Source: Clostridia bacterium
GTDB lineage: Bacteria; Bacillota; Clostridia; Christensenellales; Borkfalkiaceae
Direction of reading: 5' to 3'
Assembly (NCBI GenBank): GCA_017626135.1
Contig: JAGAJI010000067.1
Coordinates: 1-54,173 of the forward strand
Length of the DNA: 54,173 nt
The notes beneath the pieces are model-generated. The model had not been told where the DNA came from and made no database searches. It saw only the letters and a program-made list of their open reading frames with translations. Positions within the stretch are counted from its first letter, which is position 1; every line of letters begins with the position of its first letter. Below are positions 25,358 through 34,254 of this stretch, piece by piece. Position numbers and translations under genes: made by a program.

Positions 25358-26011
25358 TTACGCCTTCAACCGAGCAATCGTTTCCGCGCGGTTTTCCGCC
25401 TTGAAAACGGCGTTTCCGGCGACGATGACGTTCGCGCCCGCCGCCTTGATCTCCGCGACGTTTTCGACGTTGACGCCGCCGTCGATCTCCAGATCGATGT
25501 CCTTCCCGCTCGCATCGATAATCGCGCGAATTTGGCGCAATTTATCGAGCGCGGAGGGAATGAATTTCTGTCCGCCGAACCCGGGGAACACACTCATGAC
25601 GAGCACCATATCGCAAAGCTCGACGATATCTGAAATCGCCTCGACGGGGGTGTCGGGGTTGATGACGGCGCCGCATTTTTTGCCCGTGGCTTTAATGAGC
25701 GCGAGGACCTCTTTGAGGTTGTCTTTGCACGCCTCGTAATGGACGGTGATGATATCCGCGCCCGCTTTGGCGAAGCGTTCCACGTACTTTTCGGGGTGCA
25801 CGATCATCAGATGACAATCGAGGGGAAGGGTCGTGCATTTGCGTAAATCCTCCACCATTTTGATGCCGAAAGTGATGTTTTGGACGAACACGCCGTCCAT
25901 GACGTCGCAATGGATCAAATCCGCGCCGTTCTCTTCCAGAGAACGTACTTCTTCTCCCATCTTTGAAAAGTCTGCCGATAAAATGGAAGGTGCAATTTTT
26001 ACTTTTGTCAT
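25358..26011 (-). CDS. rpe: Ribulose-phosphate 3-epimerase
   Basis: The 217-residue TIM-barrel enzyme shows IAPSILSADFSKMGEE at the start, the metal-binding IHCDVMDGVFV and LDCHLMIVHPEKYV motifs, MSVFPGFGGQKFIP and DLEIDGGVN. It interconverts ribulose 5-phosphate and xylulose 5-phosphate in the pentose phosphate pathway. CAGGAGAG precedes the start. Immediately upstream lies the hairpin-array element (26038-26304) rather than the prpC-prkC-rsgA genes usual here. Confidence 0.97.
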   Translation of the reverse strand: MTKVKIAPSILSADFSKMGEEVRSLEENGADLIHCDVMDGVFVQNITFGIKMVEDLRKCTTLPLDCHLMIVHPEKYVERFAKAGADIITVHYEACKDNLKEVLALIKATGKKCGAVINPDTPVEAISDIVELCDMVLVMSVFPGFGGQKFIPSALDKLRQIRAIIDASGKDIDLEIDGGVNVENVAEIKAAGANVIVAGNAVFKAENRAETIARLKA

Positions 26012-26037
26012 AATTTTTCTCTCCTGTTTATTCCTAC

Positions 26038-26304
26038 TAAGGTCAAGGGAATGATTCCCCTATCGGAAGTCCAGGAACTCAGTTCCTAGTGCGGTGCAGG
26101 TTGCAGAAACCTGCCGAGGCGTGGAGCAGAGCTCCACCGCGACGAAGTCGCACAATGCCCCACACAAGCGAACGCAGTTCGCGCACTAACGCCGCAGGCG
26201 TTCCATTCGCCCGTAGGGCGAAACGTTCGGACCCATAATAAGCAACCATAGGTTGCGCCCAACCGCAAAGCGGTTTAATCGCCAAAGGCGAAACGATAAA
26301 TCCG
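26038..26304. repeat. Hairpin-array element 1, filling the rlmN-rpe gap
   Basis: The whole 267-base gap is a chain of about eleven short perfect inverted repeats. Examples are GTGGAGC-AGA-GCTCCAC, GCGAAC-GCA-GTTCGC, TTCGCCC-GTA-GGGCGAA, GCAACC-ATA-GGTTGC and AACCGC-AAA-GCGGTT. Arms are 5-7 bases and most loops are three bases ending in A on the plus strand. The end next to rpe (TAAGGTCAAGGGAAT...GGAAGTCCAG, 26038-26074) recurs at the luxS-proximal end of element 2. No real gene was found; a minus-strand reading frame through it is judged spurious. Confidence 0.8.
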
Positions 26305-27378
26305 CTATTCCTTCGCAGATTCCCCGTTTTCTTCCAGATAACTCGCCCGAAGCTGTCCGCACGCGCCGCCGATATCCACGCCGATCTGACGGCGCAAAGT
26401 CGCCGAGATCCCGCCCTTTTCGAGATATCCCAAAAAACGGTAGGCGTCCTTGTCACTCGTCGATTTGAGCTCCCGTTCCTTCACCTCGTTCAACCGAATG
26501 AGATTGACGTGACAGGGCTTGCCCTTCAAAAGCCCTATCAAAGCCCGCGCGTGCTCCTCGTCGCAATTCTCCCCTTCGATGAGGGTGTATTCAAAATAAT
26601 ACCGCCTGCCCGTCTTTTGAAAATAATACTCGCAGGCTTTGAGAATTTCCGAAATTTTATACGCCTTGGCGACGGGCATGGTGCGAGCCCGCTCCCCGTC
26701 CTCCGTCGCGTGCAAAGACACGGTCAGATTCAAGGGAATCCCCTCGTCAGCCAAACGGTACATCTTGGGTACGATACCGCAGGTGGAAAGGGAAATATTC
26801 CGCGCGCTGATGCACACGCCCCCTTCCGCCGTCACGTTATGCAAAAATTTGAGCACCTCATCGTAGTTGTCGAGGGGCTCGCCGCTCCCCATTAAAACGA
26901 CGTTCGTGACCGCCCTCGCCTCCTTCCCCTGTCCGCTGACGTCCTTTTTATGCAGAGCGTTCACCACGAGAATCTGGCAAAGGATTTCCCCTGCCGTCAG
27001 GTTGCGGATCAGTCCGTTCAGAGTCGAGGCGCAAAACTTACAGCCCATGCGACAGCCCACCTGCGTGGAAACGCATTGCGTAAAGCCGTATTTGTATTTC
27101 ATGAGCACCCCTTCTACGAGGTTGCCGTCCGCGTATTCAAACAGATACTTCTCCGTGCCGTCCGAGGAGAAAAAGGTCTCCTTGATACGCACGGGCTCGT
27201 TCTCGTATTCCGCTAACAGCGCTTCCTTGAACGCCTTCGAAAGGGAAGTGATATCGGTAATCTTTTTTCCCTGCATCAAGCCCTCGTAGAGCTGTTTGGC
27301 ACGAAATTTTTTCTCGCCCATGGAAAGCACGAGTGCTTCGAGCTCGGTGTAACTCAAATCTTGTAGAATTTTTTTCAT
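26305..27378 (-). CDS. rlmN: 23S rRNA/tRNA adenine-2 methyltransferase RlmN
   Basis: The 357-residue radical-SAM enzyme carries the cluster motif CRMGCKFCAST near residue 120 and the N-terminal helical domain seen in RlmN (LSYTELEALVLSMGEKKFRA). The conserved C-terminal catalytic Cys is in GGACGQLRASY. It methylates A2503 of 23S rRNA and A37 of some tRNAs. The start overlaps the rsmB stop by four bases (ATGA), so translation is coupled. Element 1 begins directly at its stop codon. Confidence 0.96.
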   Translation of the reverse strand: MKKILQDLSYTELEALVLSMGEKKFRAKQLYEGLMQGKKITDITSLSKAFKEALLAEYENEPVRIKETFFSSDGTEKYLFEYADGNLVEGVLMKYKYGFTQCVSTQVGCRMGCKFCASTLNGLIRNLTAGEILCQILVVNALHKKDVSGQGKEARAVTNVVLMGSGEPLDNYDEVLKFLHNVTAEGGVCISARNISLSTCGIVPKMYRLADEGIPLNLTVSLHATEDGERARTMPVAKAYKISEILKACEYYFQKTGRRYYFEYTLIEGENCDEEHARALIGLLKGKPCHVNLIRLNEVKERELKSTSDKDAYRFLGYLEKGGISATLRRQIGVDIGGACGQLRASYLEENGESAKE

Positions 27379-28610
27379 GATTTTTTCTTCAACCTACTCA
27401 CGTAAAAGCCTGCCCCGTAGGCGGTATCGGGCAAAAATTGCAAGCCGTACTTCTTCTTTTCGTGCACGAGCGGACTGTCCATCTTTTCCGCCTCGTATTC
27501 GGGGTGATTTTTCAAAAATTCCCCGACGATTTTGTCGTTTTCGCATTCGAACAGGGAGCAGGTGGAATAATACAAATTTCCGCCCTTTTTCACGTATCGG
27601 CAGACGGTGGATAAAATCTCCGTCTGCGCCTTTTTGATCCCTGCGAAATCCTCCGCTTTGCGGAAGAGTTTGATATCGGGATTTTCACTCACCGTGCCGA
27701 ATCCCGAACAGGGCGCATCGCATAAAACGGCGTCGAAAACTTCCTCGTACGCAGGGTCGAATACCGCGCTGTCCTTCTGCATTTCCGTGATATTTTCCAC
27801 ACCCATACGGGTCTTGTACTGACGAATGAGCTCTACCCTATGCGCATGGAGCTCGAAGGAAGTCACCTGCGCGCATTTCTTGGCGAGCAGGACGGATTTT
27901 CCCCCGGGCGCGGCGCAACAATCGAGCAGGTTTTCGCAAGGGACGACCACGTCGCAGATGGCGATGCTCCCCACCGACTGGAAGGTATACTTCCCTTCAT
28001 CAAAACCCTCGTCCCGCACGAAACTTTCAAAGATATAATTGTGTGCGAAGGGAGTCGCGATATGATTTTTCTGCAAATAGTCTTCTTCCCCTTTTTCAAA
28101 GCGCACGGAGACGCCCTTGCTCCTTGCCGTGGCAATAGCCTGAGCTCGGTCGCCGTACTCCCGTTGGAGAAGTTTATAGGCGTACAGGGGATAGGACGCG
28201 CGAATGGCGTCGCCCTCGATCCCTTGGGGAATGGAGGCGTCCACTTCCGCTTTGTCGAAACGGCGCAAAAAGGCGTTGACGAATCCCGAAACGCCGCTCT
28301 TGCCCAACTTTTTGCAAAGGGTGACGGCGCAATCGGTGACCATGTACCGCTTTTTGTCCATGAACAGGAGCATATACAGGGAGATTTTCAGCAAAATACG
28401 CACGGAAAGCTTGGGGGCTTTGGGTGCGTAGTGCCTGATACAAAAATCTAGATACCCGTCCTGTTCGAGCACGCCGTACACGATGCGCACGGTGCGCGCG
28501 CGGTACTGTTCCTCGATATAGACGTCCGCCAGCGCTTGCTTGACGTGCGCGCCGTCCGAATAGACGCGCGTTAAAATCTGAAAGGGATCGTAGACGGGAT
28601 TGCTCAACAT
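27375..28610 (-). CDS. rsmB: 16S rRNA cytosine-5 methyltransferase RsmB
   Basis: The start at 28610 (MLSNPVYDPFQIL) overlaps the fmt stop, which argues against the much longer upstream frame. The 411-residue protein has an N-terminal NusB-like helical domain (about 1-140) and a C-terminal methyltransferase domain. The latter shows LLDCCAAPGGKSVLLA for AdoMet binding, CDAPCSGFGTV and the catalytic Cys in YSTCSLFECEND. It methylates C967 of 16S rRNA. Confidence 0.95.
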   Translation of the reverse strand: MLSNPVYDPFQILTRVYSDGAHVKQALADVYIEEQYRARTVRIVYGVLEQDGYLDFCIRHYAPKAPKLSVRILLKISLYMLLFMDKKRYMVTDCAVTLCKKLGKSGVSGFVNAFLRRFDKAEVDASIPQGIEGDAIRASYPLYAYKLLQREYGDRAQAIATARSKGVSVRFEKGEEDYLQKNHIATPFAHNYIFESFVRDEGFDEGKYTFQSVGSIAICDVVVPCENLLDCCAAPGGKSVLLAKKCAQVTSFELHAHRVELIRQYKTRMGVENITEMQKDSAVFDPAYEEVFDAVLCDAPCSGFGTVSENPDIKLFRKAEDFAGIKKAQTEILSTVCRYVKKGGNLYYSTCSLFECENDKIVGEFLKNHPEYEAEKMDSPLVHEKKKYGLQFLPDTAYGAGFYVSRLKKKS

Positions 28611-29554
28611 ACGAACACCTGTCCCTTTTTGGCTTTTCTGCCGTTGAGAAAATCGCCCCCCGAAATGCGTTTGCCGCCTGCCGCCTGCACTTCGGTGAGC
28701 CTCACCGCCCCGTCGGCGCATTTGACGAGCAACCCGCGCTTGGGTTTATCGGAAAGGACTTCTCCGCAAACGGCGTTTGCAAACGCCGCGTGCTCTTCCT
28801 CGTTGAGCTCCACGCTCTCCGCGCGGTAGACGTTGACTTTGTTTCCCTCGATCGCCGTATACGCAACGGGCGCGGGGTTCATGCCGCGCACGAGGTCGAC
28901 GACCTCTTTGCAGGGTTTGGAAAAGTCGATTTTCGCCTGCTCTTTATCGATTTTGCGCACCACGCGCACCCCTTCGTCCGATTGCGGCGTGAGGGTGTAG
29001 TGACCGCTCTCCAACGAACGCAGCGCCTTGACGATCAGCTCCGCGCCAAGCAGGGAAAGGCGGTCGGAAAGTTCCCCGTAGGTCTCCGTTTCCAAGATCG
29101 GGGTTTGCTCCACGCAAAGGACGTCGCCGCAATCCAACCCGAGCTCCGTTTTCATGATGGAAACGCCCGTAACAGATTCCCCGTTGAGAATACAGCTCTG
29201 AATGGGAGACGCACCGCGATACTGCGGCAGAAGCCCTGCGTGAATGTTCCACACCCCCATGGGGAAAGCATCGAGCACCGCTTGGGTGAGGATCTGCCCG
29301 TAGGCGCACGTGACGAGAAGTTCCCCGCCGAGTGCCTTGACTTCCTCGATATGCTCGCGGATCTTTTCGGGTTGTAAGACGGGAATCCCAAGCGTCTCCG
29401 CCGCCCTCTTGACGGGGGGAGGCGTGAGAACGCCCTTTCTGCCCTGCGGCTTGTCCATCTGCGTGACGACGCCGACGATTTCAAACCCCGCCCGATGGAT
29501 ATTGTTGAGTGCCGCCACCGCAAATTCGGGCGTGCCTGCAAAGACGATTTTCAT
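28604..29554 (-). CDS. fmt: Methionyl-tRNA formyltransferase
   Basis: The start at 29554 (MKIVFAGTPEFAV) follows GGAGAAAGG. The 316-residue enzyme carries the formyl-donor site motif GVWNIHAGLLPQYRGASPIQ, with catalytic Asn and His, and the Asp in LGLDCGDVL. A C-terminal OB-like tRNA-binding domain follows. It formylates initiator Met-tRNA. It follows def with 13 bases between, and the pair forms the formylation/deformylation module. Confidence 0.97.
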   Translation of the reverse strand: MKIVFAGTPEFAVAALNNIHRAGFEIVGVVTQMDKPQGRKGVLTPPPVKRAAETLGIPVLQPEKIREHIEEVKALGGELLVTCAYGQILTQAVLDAFPMGVWNIHAGLLPQYRGASPIQSCILNGESVTGVSIMKTELGLDCGDVLCVEQTPILETETYGELSDRLSLLGAELIVKALRSLESGHYTLTPQSDEGVRVVRKIDKEQAKIDFSKPCKEVVDLVRGMNPAPVAYTAIEGNKVNVYRAESVELNEEEHAAFANAVCGEVLSDKPKRGLLVKCADGAVRLTEVQAAGGKRISGGDFLNGRKAKKGQVFVC

Positions 29555-29567
29555 ACCTTTCTCCGTT

Positions 29568-30023
29568 TTATTCACACTTCTGCAACTGCGTTGCTCTGTC
29601 GATATAGAGTACGCCGTCGAGGTGGTCGAGCTCGTGACAGATGGCGCGCGCGAAAAAGCCCTTGGCTTTGAGAATATGCTTTTCCCCCTGCCTATCGTAA
29701 TAGCGCAAGGTCACCTTCATGGGACGGGAAACGACCCCCTGTTTGCCGCGGACGGAAAGACAGCCTTCCCAACCGTTCTGTTCGCCGCTTTGGGCGATGA
29801 TTTCGGGATTGACAAATTCAAAGTACCCCTCCTCCACGTCCACGACGACGGCGCGGCGCAAAATCCCCACCTGGGGAGCCGCAAGCCCTGCGCCCTCTTC
29901 CTTTTTGACGGTGTCTTTCATATCGTCCAAAAGCGCCCATAATTTTTCGTCAAACACCTCGACGGGGAAACATTTTTGTCTCAATACCTCGTCGCCTACC
30001 TGTACTACGCTGCGAATTGCCAT
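29568..30023 (-). CDS. def: Peptide deformylase
   Basis: The start at 30023 (MAIRSVVQVGDEVL) follows AAGGAG. All three motifs of this metalloenzyme are present in 151 residues: GAGLAAPQVG, EGCLSV (Cys ligand) and the metal-binding HELDH. It removes the N-formyl group from nascent proteins. It is cotranscribed with priA upstream and fmt downstream. Confidence 0.97.
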   Translation of the reverse strand: MAIRSVVQVGDEVLRQKCFPVEVFDEKLWALLDDMKDTVKKEEGAGLAAPQVGILRRAVVVDVEEGYFEFVNPEIIAQSGEQNGWEGCLSVRGKQGVVSRPMKVTLRYYDRQGEKHILKAKGFFARAICHELDHLDGVLYIDRATQLQKCE

Positions 30024-30040
30024 ATCTTTATTCTCCTTAC

Positions 30041-32215
30041 TTAACTCAAATTCGCGGGATTTTCCTCCACGCTGACGAGCGCGTCGCGGTTTCTCGCTTC
30101 CGCGCAAATATCGTAAATATCCTTCAACACCGAAACGTCCGAAAGACGCATGAGCACCTGATAGCGGTACTTGTTCTGAATCCGCTTGATGGGCGCGCGC
30201 ATCTTGTTGAAAAAGAGGAATTTATCGGGATTGTCGGTATACAACTTCTCCAACCTCACGTACACCTCGCGCAAAGCCTCGATACATTTTTTGTCGTCCT
30301 CCCCCGTCACCAAAACCCGAACGATTTTGGAAAAGGGCGGGAACGCCATCGCCGCGCGCAGGGAAATTTCGTTCTGATAAAATCCCTCGTAATCGTAACT
30401 CGTCGCAAAGCGCAACACCTCGTTTTCGGGATCGAAGGTCTGCAAGACCACCTTGCCCTGCTCCTCCGCCCTACCGCTTCTGCCCGCCACCTGCGTAATG
30501 AGCTGAAAGGTGCGCTCGCCGCTCCGATAATCGGAGAAATGCAGACTCATGTCCGCGTCTAAAATGCCGACGAGGGTGACGGCGGGGAAATCGTGCCCTT
30601 TTGCGATCATCTGCGTGCCCACGAGAATGTCCGCCTTCTTTTCGGCAAACGTTTTGAGGATTTTATAGTGCCCCTCCTTGCCGCTCGTCGTATCGTTGTC
30701 CATGCGGATAATCCGTGCAGAAGGATAGAGCTTTTCAAGTTCCGAGACGATCCTCTGCGTGCCCGTACCTGCGTACGAGAGCTTGAATCCGCCGCATTCG
30801 GGACAGGCGCGGAGCATCTTGTACCTCGCGCCGCAGAAATGGCATTTCAGACAGTTTTCGTCCCTGTGATAGGTGAGGGAGACGTCGCACGCCTCGCATT
30901 TTGCCACGTAGCCGCATTCCTTGCAAATGACCGTCTGCGAATAGCCGCGGCGATTCAAAAACAGAATGGCTTGCTTGTCCGCCGCCAGACATTTTTCAAT
31001 CTCCTCTTTGAGCACGCCCGAGAAGGAAGAATTGTTCCCTCGGCGCACCTCTCTTCGCATATCCGCGATGACGATTTCGGGCAACGGGCGCTTGTTGATG
31101 CGCTTATCCAAACGAATGAGGGAAAATTCCCCTTCCTTCGCCCGTTTATAGGTTTCTGCGGAGGGAGTCGCACTCCCCAACACGAGCTTGCACCCGTTGT
31201 ATTTCGCACGGAGCAACGCCACGTCGAAGGTGTTATAGCGAGGGGCGGTTTCGCTTGAATAGCTGGAATCGTGTTCCTCGTCGATGATGATGACCCCGAG
31301 GTTTTCCAAGGGCGCGAACACGGCGCTCCTTGCGCCGATGGCGATCTTCGCCTCCCCCGTACGCAGTCTCCACCACTCGTCGAAACGCTCCCCTGCGGAG
31401 AGCCCGCTGTGCAGGATGGCGGCGTTCTTGCCAAACCTCGCCCGAAGTTGGGCGAGCATTTGGGGGGTCAGGGAAATTTCGGGCACGAGGAAAATGGAAC
31501 TCTTCCCCTCTTCCAAGCATTTGGCGATGAGGGTGAGATAGATTTCCGTCTTGCCGCTCCCCGTGACGCCGTGCAGAAGTTGCACCGTCCGTCCGTCCGT
31601 CTGAATGGTATGCACCGCGCGCGCCTGATCGTCGGTGAGCGTGCGCTCTACCCGTTCGCTCGTCACGCTCTTGTAGGGATCGCGAAGTCGCTGTTCCTGT
31701 GTGATTTCTACGTACCCCTTCTTCTCCAACGCCGCCACGCCACCGGGAAAAATGCCGTTTAAGTACGCACAGTCCGTCTTGCCGTGTTCGGCTAAATATT
31801 CCGCCGCCCCGATTTGGTTTTTCGCACTCTTGACGAGCTTCATTTCCGACACGGGAACTTTGAGGGTCGCATAATTGCGCATAAGCTCTCTGACCTTCCC
31901 CGTCCGCATTTCGGAGGGCAGAAAGAGGCGCAAAGTGAGCGCCTTGGGCACGCGGTAGCGCGCGGTGATCTTTTCCGCAAGAGAGAGGCACTCGGCGTTG
32001 AGTGCCGGGAGCTCGTCGGGGCAAGGGAGCACCTTTTTCAAACGTTCCTCGGGGACGTCGGTGCGCTCTTTCAGCCGCATGACGAACCCGGGAAGGGTTT
32101 TGCCGCCGAAGGGCGCGCGGACGCGGCTGCCGACGACGGTATCGTCGTCGCAGAGATAATCGAATATTCTGTCCGTTTCGCTCGCCGCAATATCGACGAT
32201 CACTTCCGCTATCAT
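30041..32215 (-). CDS. priA: Primosomal replication helicase PriA
   Basis: The start at 32215 (MIAEVIVDIAASE) follows GAAGGG. The 724-residue protein has the N-terminal 3'-DNA-binding domain and a superfamily 2 helicase core with GVTGSGKTE (Walker A), IIIDEEHDSSY (DEEH box) and LGSATPSAET. Eight zinc-binding cysteines lie in the CKECGYVAKCEACD to LRACPECGG segment. GTQMIAKGHDFPAVTLVG and QVAGRSGR follow. It restarts stalled replication forks. The coaBC gene usually found between rpoZ and priA is absent. Confidence 0.96.
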   Translation of the reverse strand: MIAEVIVDIAASETDRIFDYLCDDDTVVGSRVRAPFGGKTLPGFVMRLKERTDVPEERLKKVLPCPDELPALNAECLSLAEKITARYRVPKALTLRLFLPSEMRTGKVRELMRNYATLKVPVSEMKLVKSAKNQIGAAEYLAEHGKTDCAYLNGIFPGGVAALEKKGYVEITQEQRLRDPYKSVTSERVERTLTDDQARAVHTIQTDGRTVQLLHGVTGSGKTEIYLTLIAKCLEEGKSSIFLVPEISLTPQMLAQLRARFGKNAAILHSGLSAGERFDEWWRLRTGEAKIAIGARSAVFAPLENLGVIIIDEEHDSSYSSETAPRYNTFDVALLRAKYNGCKLVLGSATPSAETYKRAKEGEFSLIRLDKRINKRPLPEIVIADMRREVRRGNNSSFSGVLKEEIEKCLAADKQAILFLNRRGYSQTVICKECGYVAKCEACDVSLTYHRDENCLKCHFCGARYKMLRACPECGGFKLSYAGTGTQRIVSELEKLYPSARIIRMDNDTTSGKEGHYKILKTFAEKKADILVGTQMIAKGHDFPAVTLVGILDADMSLHFSDYRSGERTFQLITQVAGRSGRAEEQGKVVLQTFDPENEVLRFATSYDYEGFYQNEISLRAAMAFPPFSKIVRVLVTGEDDKKCIEALREVYVRLEKLYTDNPDKFLFFNKMRAPIKRIQNKYRYQVLMRLSDVSVLKDIYDICAEARNRDALVSVEENPANLS

Positions 32216-32311
32216 AGTCCCTTCTCCCGTTTTTGCTCTCCATGAAAAACGCCTCGTCATAGCGAGGCATTTCCTTTAAGGTAATACCGTACGTTGCCGC
32301 TTAATATTGCC

Positions 32312-32533
32312 TTAGTCTTTGGCTATAACGACTCTGCCTTCCGCAATATCCTTGCAGGCAGTCAAAAGTTCTTTGTCCTTTCCCGTCGAATCATGAATAC
32401 CGAGATTTTTTTCCGATTCGATGATCTGACGGGCGCGTTTCGCCGCGATCGTGCACAGCGCGTAACGGCTGATGGGTTCTTCTTCCGTTCCTAATTTTCT
32501 AATCATTACGTCTACCGAAGGTTCGTTAATCAT
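32312..32533 (-). CDS. rpoZ: RNA polymerase omega subunit
   Basis: The 73-residue protein begins MINEPSVDVMIRKLG and contains the hallmark RYALCTIAAKRARQIIE helix of omega. It helps assemble the beta' subunit. The start follows AAGGAGTGT. It lies downstream of gmk after an unusually long 221-base gap. Confidence 0.92.
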   Translation of the reverse strand: MINEPSVDVMIRKLGTEEEPISRYALCTIAAKRARQIIESEKNLGIHDSTGKDKELLTACKDIAEGRVVIAKD

Positions 32534-32578
32534 ATTGTTTACACTCCTTTTTCTGTGTTTTTTATCTGCGTTTTAATT

Positions 32579-32763
32579 TTTAAGGTGATACCGCATAATG
32601 TCATCAAGCGAGAAGCGTAGACGATTTTGAGGAAGAAACAGGCGGTTTTTCGCAGCAATAGCGACTCCTATTGCAAGAAGAACCAACGCATTTATTCCCA
32701 AAGTCGTCAGCTTAGCAGGTGCGTATATGACAAACCTGCGTCTCGCACCGTATGTTATTGTGC
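32579..32763 (-). other. gmk-rpoZ gap with long-range pairing potential
   Basis: The 221-base gap has no gene that I can support. On the minus strand ATACCGCA at the end of gmk can pair with TGCGGTAT about 165 bases later, and GCGAGA with TCTCGC inside it. Local hairpins are GCAGGT...ACCTGC and GCAATAG...CTATTGC. A start-less reading frame of about 60 codons also crosses it. It may be a structured part of the gmk-rpoZ transcript. No promoter or T tract was seen. Confidence 0.3.
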
Positions 32764-33318
32764 GGTATTGCCTTCACCGTCGAGAATCGCCTCTACTTCC
32801 GCGATTGCGGTGTCAAGGTCGTCGTTGACGATATAATAATCGTATTTGTCCCGTTGCGCGAGTTCGTAATCCAGTCTCGCCAAACGGGTTTTGAGGGACT
32901 CCTCGTCCTCCGAGCCCCGTCCGATCAAACGGCGTTTGAGCTCTTCCACCGACGGGGGCGCGATCATCACGAGCACCAGCTCGGGAAATTCCTTTTTCAC
33001 GTTGAGCGAACCCACCACGTCGATTTCCAAAATCACCGATTTGGTTTTTAAGGTCTCCTCGACGAAGGAACGGGGGGTGCCGTAGTAGTTCCCGAAATGT
33101 TCGTCGTATTCCAAAAAATCTTTTTCCTCGATACGGCGAAGAAATTCCTCTTTGGAAAGGAAGAAATAATGCTTGCCGTCAATCTCCCCGGCGCGAGGTT
33201 TTCTCGTCGTGCAGGAAACGGATTCCACCACGTCGTCGCGTTTTGCGATAATCGTCTTTACAATCGTGCCTTTGCCCACGCCCGCAGGCCCGGATACCGC
33301 CATCAGTATATGTCTCAT
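32755..33318 (-). CDS. gmk: Guanylate kinase
   Basis: The 187-residue enzyme has the P-loop GPAGVGKGT near residue 9, the GMP-binding SVSCTTRKPRAGEIDGKHY segment, YYGTPRSFVEE and the lid region RLIGRGSEDEESLKTRL. It phosphorylates GMP to GDP. It follows yicC with three bases between, so the two are cotranscribed. Confidence 0.97.
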   Translation of the reverse strand: MRHILMAVSGPAGVGKGTIVKTIIAKRDDVVESVSCTTRKPRAGEIDGKHYFFLSKEEFLRRIEEKDFLEYDEHFGNYYGTPRSFVEETLKTKSVILEIDVVGSLNVKKEFPELVLVMIAPPSVEELKRRLIGRGSEDEESLKTRLARLDYELAQRDKYDYYIVNDDLDTAIAEVEAILDGEGNTAQ

Positions 33319-33321
33319 ACT

Positions 33322-34197
33322 TTACTCCAGATTCTGTACCTGTTCACGGATCTTTTCAATCTCGTTTTTGAGCGCAAGTCCTGCCCTCGTGATCGCGACG
33401 TCGTTGCTCTTGGAACAGGTGGTGTTCGCCTCGCGGTTGAACTCCTGCACCAAAAAATCCAGTTTTCTGCCCACGATCCCCTCTTGGGCGATACTTCGGA
33501 ACTGTTCGACGTGCGAGCGCAGTCTCGTCAGCTCCTCGTCGATATTGCTCTTGTCCGTAAAGACGGCAACTTCCGTCAATATTCTGTTTTCGTCAATCTT
33601 CGTATCCGCAAGGTATTCTTTGACCCTCGCCGTCAGCTTTTCGCGGTACTCTTTCGCCACGAGGGGAGCGCGCACGGAAATTTCTTCCACAAGCCCTTCG
33701 ATGACCTCCACCCTTTGGAGCATATCCGCTTTGAGCTTCTCCCCTTCGACGAGCCGCATTTCGTTGAGCTTATCGAGCGCCGCGTTCAGCGCGACGTCCA
33801 GTCCTTTGGTCATTTCCTCGTCCAAGGACGCGCTGTCCTCCTGTTTGAGCACTTCGGGGTAGCGCAGGACGGAGGAAAGGGTGACGTCGTTTGCAAGGTT
33901 GGGGAATGCTTCTTGAAGCGCCTTTGCCGCCGCCACGTAGGAGGCAGCCAATGTGAGATCGGCGGTGAGCGCCGTATCCCGCTCCCGTTTGTCTTTCAAA
34001 GAGATATAAAGATCAGCGTGACCGCGCGTGAGTTTTTTGCGAACGGTCGTGCGAATGACGTCCTCGTACGCCGCAAAAATGCGAGGCGCCTTGATGGATA
34101 CGTCTAAATAGCGGTTGTTCACCGTCTTGATTTCGCAGGTGATTTCCAACCCGCCTTCTACGTATTCGCCTTTTCCGTAACCCGTCATACTGAGCAT
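33322..34197 (-). CDS. yicC: YicC family protein (putative endoribonuclease)
   Basis: The start at 34197 (MLSMTGYGKGEYV) is supported by a GAGG site and by the family's conserved MTGYG beginning. The 291-residue protein ends with the conserved QEFNREANTTCSKSNDVAIT region of YicC proteins, which have been reported to act as metal-dependent RNases. It heads the cluster and has a strong promoter. The remA/ylzA gene that usually follows yicC in Bacilli is missing. Confidence 0.93.
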   Translation of the reverse strand: MLSMTGYGKGEYVEGGLEITCEIKTVNNRYLDVSIKAPRIFAAYEDVIRTTVRKKLTRGHADLYISLKDKRERDTALTADLTLAASYVAAAKALQEAFPNLANDVTLSSVLRYPEVLKQEDSASLDEEMTKGLDVALNAALDKLNEMRLVEGEKLKADMLQRVEVIEGLVEEISVRAPLVAKEYREKLTARVKEYLADTKIDENRILTEVAVFTDKSNIDEELTRLRSHVEQFRSIAQEGIVGRKLDFLVQEFNREANTTCSKSNDVAITRAGLALKNEIEKIREQVQNLE

Positions 34198-34254
34198 GGA
34201 ATTTTTCCTCGTTTTTTCGTATTGTCCGTAATACTGCATAATACGGATGCTATC

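Noticed and set aside
26079..26456. Minus-strand frame of 125 codons running through rlmN's end and hairpin element 1
   Set aside because: It overlaps rlmN in another frame, has no ribosome binding site, and its sequence simply reads the palindromes.
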